A program made the position numbers and the translations under genes. Under the pieces are notes generated by a model. That model did not search any database. It was given only the letters and a program-made list of their open reading frames with translations, and had not been told where the DNA came from. A DNA stretch of 64,000 nt from Cesiribacter sp. SM1 (GTDB lineage: Bacteria > Bacteroidota > Bacteroidia > Cytophagales > Cyclobacteriaceae), in NCBI RefSeq assembly GCF_020178975.1, contig NZ_JAHXBU010000092.1, forward strand, positions 186,001-250,000, in the 5' to 3' direction. Numbering within the stretch: the stretch's first letter is position 1; each line of letters starts with the position of its first letter. Below, piece after piece: positions 60,989 through 64,000 of this stretch.

Positions 60989-62206
60989 ATGAGTGAAAAG
61001 GAACGGTTGAATGCTCTTTATAACTATGCAGTTCTGGATACAGAACAGGAAGCAGAATTTAACAACATTGTACAGCTGGCAAGCCAGATTTGTAATACCC
61101 CTGTATCACTTATCACACTCCTTGATTCCAACAGGCAATGGTTTAAGGCCAGGGTTGGAGTTGATATACCAGAAACTCACAGAAATATTTCTTTCTGCAC
61201 CCATGCCATAGAAGAGCATGGTATCATGGTCGTTCCTGATGCTACCAAAGACGAACGGTTTGTCAATAACCCACTGGTAACAGGTTTTCCGTTCATAAAA
61301 TTCTACGCAGGGGCACCGCTTGTAACTCCCGCTGGCTATGCACTGGGTACTTTGTGTGTAATAGACCAGCAGACACGTGAATTAACGCAAGAGCAGCTTT
61401 TTGCACTTCAAACATTGTCGCAGCAGGTTGTTTCCCAACTGGAACTACGGCAAAAGGTAAGGCAGTTAAATGCCATTGTGGAAACAAAGAATAAAATACT
61501 ATCTGTAATCTCACATGATGTAAAAGGGCCTCTCAATAATATCAAGCAGTTGCTGAGCCTTTTTCTTGCAGATGATGTGCCGCTTGAAGACATGAAAATG
61601 TTATCTGCAGAAATTCAGAACAGAATTGATAAGGCAGACTATTTATTATCAGATCTGTTAAACTGGTTTCAATCGCAGGTTGATGACGGTGCTGGAAAAT
61701 TCGAGGAGGTAAAGCTTGCGGCCTTGGTGGATGAGCTACTAGTCGAAAATTCTGTACAACTCCAGCAGAAGAACAATGTTGCGTTGAATACCATTCATCC
61801 TGCTTTTACAATTGTTGCAGATGTGAACATGATGCGGTTTGTTCTCCGGAACCTGCTTGTGAATGCCTGTAAGTTTACCAGCGGTGGTTTAATTACCATT
61901 TCGGCTCAAAAAGACGATGATGGCGTACAAATAAGCGTAAAGGATACCGGTACCGGAATAGAGGCAAAAAGGCTTGATAATCTTTTTACCTGGAATAAAT
62001 TAAAATCAACAGCCGGTACTCAAAACGAAAAAGGACACGGACTTGGATTGCTGCTTTCGCAGGATTTTGTTCGCAAGCACCAGGGCTGTATAGAGATTTT
62101 AAGCGAAGCAGGCATTGGAACAGAAGTAAAAGTAGTTTTACCTCTATTAGAAAAAAAAGTAATACCTGAGCCTAATCTTCTTCAGACCGAACCTATGATA
62201 AAATAA
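60989..62206 (+). CDS. GAF-domain sensor histidine kinase
   Basis: 405 residues from the ATG at 60989; an upstream GTG at 60980 gives three more residues. GAF domain at about 20-155 (VQLASQICNTPVSLITLLDSNRQWFKARVGVDIPETHRNISFCTHAI, YAGAPLVTPAGYALGTLCVIDQ). The H-box is ILSVISHDVKGPLNNIKQL (His near 172) and the HATPase_c domain has NLLVNACKFTSGGL, VKDTGTGI and GHGLGLLLSQDFVRKHQGCIEI. Cytoplasmic. The motif ETHRNISFCTHAI resembles GAF domains of two-component kinases of unknown signal. It is the last gene of the plus-strand sensory run and converges with the HD gene, 18 bases away. Confidence 0.92.
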   Translation: MSEKERLNALYNYAVLDTEQEAEFNNIVQLASQICNTPVSLITLLDSNRQWFKARVGVDIPETHRNISFCTHAIEEHGIMVVPDATKDERFVNNPLVTGFPFIKFYAGAPLVTPAGYALGTLCVIDQQTRELTQEQLFALQTLSQQVVSQLELRQKVRQLNAIVETKNKILSVISHDVKGPLNNIKQLLSLFLADDVPLEDMKMLSAEIQNRIDKADYLLSDLLNWFQSQVDDGAGKFEEVKLAALVDELLVENSVQLQQKNNVALNTIHPAFTIVADVNMMRFVLRNLLVNACKFTSGGLITISAQKDDDGVQISVKDTGTGIEAKRLDNLFTWNKLKSTAGTQNEKGHGLGLLLSQDFVRKHQGCIEILSEAGIGTEVKVVLPLLEKKVIPEPNLLQTEPMIK

Positions 62207-62224
62207 AATAAATCAACCTAAAAC

Positions 62225-62833
62225 TTAGGGTTGATCGGTCTGGTGGGAGATGACAAACTGGATAAGCTCCTCCACTGGTACCCCTGCCCTTTCGCTTGCA
62301 TCTGCTATATCATCCCTGGATACCTGGGCGGCAAAGGTTTTATCCTTCAGGCGTTTCTTTACCCCTTTCACCTCCATGCCTTTGTATGCTTCGGGTCGCA
62401 TGAGCGAATAGGCATGGGTAAAGCCTGATAATTCATCGAAAGCATATAGCATTTTGTCCATATCGCTCCGTGGCTCCACACCAAAGTAGCGCGGACCATG
62501 TGAGGCTATTGCCCGGATAATGGCTGGATCGAGCTGGCGCCGCTCAAGTTCTTCAATAATCCGGCGGCAGTGCTCTTCCGGCCACTGGTCCCAGTCGGCA
62601 TCGTGCAGCAAGCCGGCCAGGTACCATTTATGCTGCTCCTCTTCGGGTAAATTCAGTTTTTCCCCTGCCCAGGCTTTCATCAGCTGTGCCACCTGCCGCA
62701 TGTGCAGTTTTAGCCGGTCGTTCTTTACCCAATCATTGAGCAGGGCTTCTGCTTCTGCTGTAGTTAGTACATTACCTGCATTGGCAGAATCACCAAATTC
62801 TGTGCGGCCCAGGTTCAGGGAAGTATCTGGCAT
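62225..62833 (-). CDS. HD-domain phosphohydrolase
   Basis: 202 residues. After a leader of about 25 residues, the HD signature is present: LKLHMRQVAQLM with His, LAGLLHDADWDQWP with the HD pair near 90, AIASHGPRYFG near 125, and SDMDKMLYAFDELSGF with the Asp near 145. The motif order H..HD..H..D fits metal-dependent hydrolases of the HD fold. It could be a nucleotidase or similar, but the substrate is unknown. It ends 18 bases from the GAF kinase stop, convergently. Confidence 0.85.
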   Translation of the reverse strand: MPDTSLNLGRTEFGDSANAGNVLTTAEAEALLNDWVKNDRLKLHMRQVAQLMKAWAGEKLNLPEEEQHKWYLAGLLHDADWDQWPEEHCRRIIEELERRQLDPAIIRAIASHGPRYFGVEPRSDMDKMLYAFDELSGFTHAYSLMRPEAYKGMEVKGVKKRLKDKTFAAQVSRDDIADASERAGVPVEELIQFVISHQTDQP

Positions 62834-62896
62834 GGATAAAGAATAGTTATTCGTTAGCAGTCTTTATTAAATACCCCTAAAAATATAAATGCACAG

Positions 62897-63778
62897 TTAC
62901 TGATCAAATACAAAAGTTTTAAAATCGGGCACATTCAGGTTAAAGAAGCCTTTGCCGCCTACAATATTGCTGGGATAATGCACTGGCTCACCCAGAAATT
63001 CCATAAAGTTATGCCGGTTATCAAGCCTAATTTTCATAAACTCATAGTACTCCTCGCTGATGTTGGAAAGTGATACTACAATGGTATCTCCGGGATCATA
63101 CACCCGGGGAATTACCCTGTGCTGATCTGTAAATCCCTCCCCTGGTACATCATAGTCATCTATCAGTTCAGTATGTGCCCGGGGATTGATAAAATTATGG
63201 ATGATGTGTTCCCGGCGAATCTCCTGCACCCCCATCAGATACCAGTTCTTTTCCCGGGGGTCCTCAAGAGAATAAGTCAGGTGAGCAAGGGTATCGCCTT
63301 CCTCGTTGTAGTAAAGATCTGCGTTGATTTGTTCAAACTTAACCTTCTTCTGCACTACAGCTGAGGCATGAACCGCTCCCAGTGTTTCACTGCTTACATG
63401 CAGTTCATATGTTTCTCCCTCTTCAAACGGAATGTTTACACCACCATATACACCATACCCCATGTTGCTCAACTCATAGCTTCCTCCAGGTCCGCTGATG
63501 CTAACGGTTGCATCTCTTACAGCTATTTGTTCTACCAGTTTCAGGGGGTCGCTATCATCGGTTACTTCCAGAGCTCCAAAGGTTTTGGTTAAAAGCACAA
63601 GCAATGTTTCTTCCTCCAACATTTGTGTTGCAACCACTATTTCGGGTTTTACAACAGGTATGTTTTTAACCTCCAGCGGATCGGGTATGCAGGAAGACAG
63701 CAGCATGAGCAACAGCGTTATACAGGCCCCTGCGCGAAAAGATGTTAAGTAACTACTAATTGTAAAATTCTGAAGCAT
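62897..63778 (-). CDS. DUF4249 lipoprotein, partner of the adjacent TonB receptor
   Basis: 293 residues. The leader ends in LLSSC (Cys30). Mature region is beta-rich with VVATQMLEEETLLVLLTKTFGALE near 48 and PREKNWYLMGVQEIRREH near 170, as in DUF4249. DUF4249 proteins usually are encoded next to a TonB-dependent receptor in Bacteroidota, which fits the gene that ends three bases upstream of this start. Function is not known; a role as an accessory to outer-membrane transport is inferred. It is the second gene of that unit. Confidence 0.83.
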   Translation of the reverse strand: MLQNFTISSYLTSFRAGACITLLLMLLSSCIPDPLEVKNIPVVKPEIVVATQMLEEETLLVLLTKTFGALEVTDDSDPLKLVEQIAVRDATVSISGPGGSYELSNMGYGVYGGVNIPFEEGETYELHVSSETLGAVHASAVVQKKVKFEQINADLYYNEEGDTLAHLTYSLEDPREKNWYLMGVQEIRREHIIHNFINPRAHTELIDDYDVPGEGFTDQHRVIPRVYDPGDTIVVSLSNISEEYYEFMKIRLDNRHNFMEFLGEPVHYPSNIVGGKGFFNLNVPDFKTFVFDQ

Positions 63779-63781
63779 ATA

Positions 63782-64000
63782 CTACAGGCTAAAACCTAAA
63801 CTCACAAAAGGAAGCAATCCAAACAAACCGGGCTGTGTGTAATGCAGCGTACCGCTACTCTCATCTTCTTCTATAAAAATACCAATAGGGCTTGCCCTGT
63901 TATACATATTGTTAACACCGGCAAATACATGCCACTGAATTCTTGTGTGTGGATTGCTGGTAAATTTTATTCCCAGGTCGAGCCGGTGCGTGTCGGATAG
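63782..64000 (-). CDS. TonB-dependent receptor, C-terminal part (cut by window edge)
   Basis: The last 72 residues of a beta-barrel. The terminal strands read WHVFAGVNNMYNRASPIGIF and a final FVSLGFSL, ending with an aromatic-alternating strand as in outer-membrane proteins. The stop TAG lies three bases before the start of the DUF4249 gene, forming the receptor/DUF4249 pair seen in many Bacteroidota. The N-terminal part is outside the window, so type and ligand are unknown. Confidence 0.8.
   Translation of the reverse strand, partial: LSDTHRLDLGIKFTSNPHTRIQWHVFAGVNNMYNRASPIGIFIEEDESSGTLHYTQPGLFGLLPFVSLGFSL

Noticed and set aside
62211-62235. Possible short hairpin between the GAF kinase and HD genes
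   Set aside because: The stem ATCAACCTAA with TTAGGGTTGAT has a bulge and overlaps the HD stop codon region; too weak for a terminator call.
1-64000. Insertion sequence, CRISPR array, phage or integrative element
   Set aside because: No transposase, recombinase, repeat-spacer array or attachment-site pair was found. Gene content and composition are even across the window.

Overview
The window comes from a member of the Bacteroidota, most likely a Cytophagales-type marine or soil bacterium. The evidence is two SusC-type TonB receptors with a SusD partner, a C-terminal type IX secretion (T9SS) sorting domain, a receptor/DUF4249 pair, TAnnTTTG-type promoters with little Shine-Dalgarno signal, and many PAS/GAF histidine kinases. 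No rRNA, tRNA, insertion sequence, CRISPR array or phage gene was seen.

Region 1 (1-27.1 kb, almost all on the minus strand) is a pectin utilization locus. Reading leftward from 27.1 kb it encodes SusC, SusD, a T9SS-sorted PL1 pectate lyase with FN3 modules, a TIG-like surface lipoprotein, a DUF4861 protein, two tandem PL1 pectate lyases, a GH105 unsaturated uronyl hydrolase, a CE8 pectin methylesterase, a GH43 enzyme, a GH28 polygalacturonase, a CE12 acetylesterase, a second CE8, an alpha/beta esterase, a VOC protein, a second GH28, a second CE12 and a LamG lipoprotein. A second SusC, cut by the left edge, starts another unit. Intrinsic terminators after SusD, after the TIG lipoprotein and after the distal GH28 divide the locus into several transcripts.

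Region 2 (27.5-39.4 kb, plus strand, divergent from SusC) encodes the intracellular half: KduI and KduD for unsaturated uronate, a LacI-type regulator, UxaB, UxaC, KDG kinase and KDPG aldolase, then a three-part TRAP transporter and an MFS transporter. Together the two arms run from de-esterification and depolymerization of pectin outside the cell to pyruvate and glyceraldehyde 3-phosphate. Altronate dehydratase (UxaA) is not in the window.

A palindrome close to TGCAATCGATTGCA recurs in front of the partial susC, the TIG lipoprotein (twice), the susC/kduI divergent promoter region (three times) and uxaB. It has the central CG step typical of LacI-family operators, and at uxaB and kduI it lies directly after the -7 box. 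I infer that the LacI regulator at 29.2-30.3 kb represses the whole regulon through it.

Region 3 (39.4-64 kb) is mostly unrelated to pectin. It holds an IMP dehydrogenase that resembles the protist Tritrichomonas foetus enzyme, a two-component propeller sensor kinase with a receiver protein, a GH15 enzyme, a CE2-like esterase and an acyltransferase. Next come a four-gene minus-strand kinase/receiver operon, and a plus-strand run of a receiver, a PAS kinase, a GAF-PAS-PAS protein whose 5' end is interrupted by an in-frame ochre stop, and a GAF kinase. An HD hydrolase, a DUF4249 lipoprotein and the C-terminus of its TonB receptor close the window.
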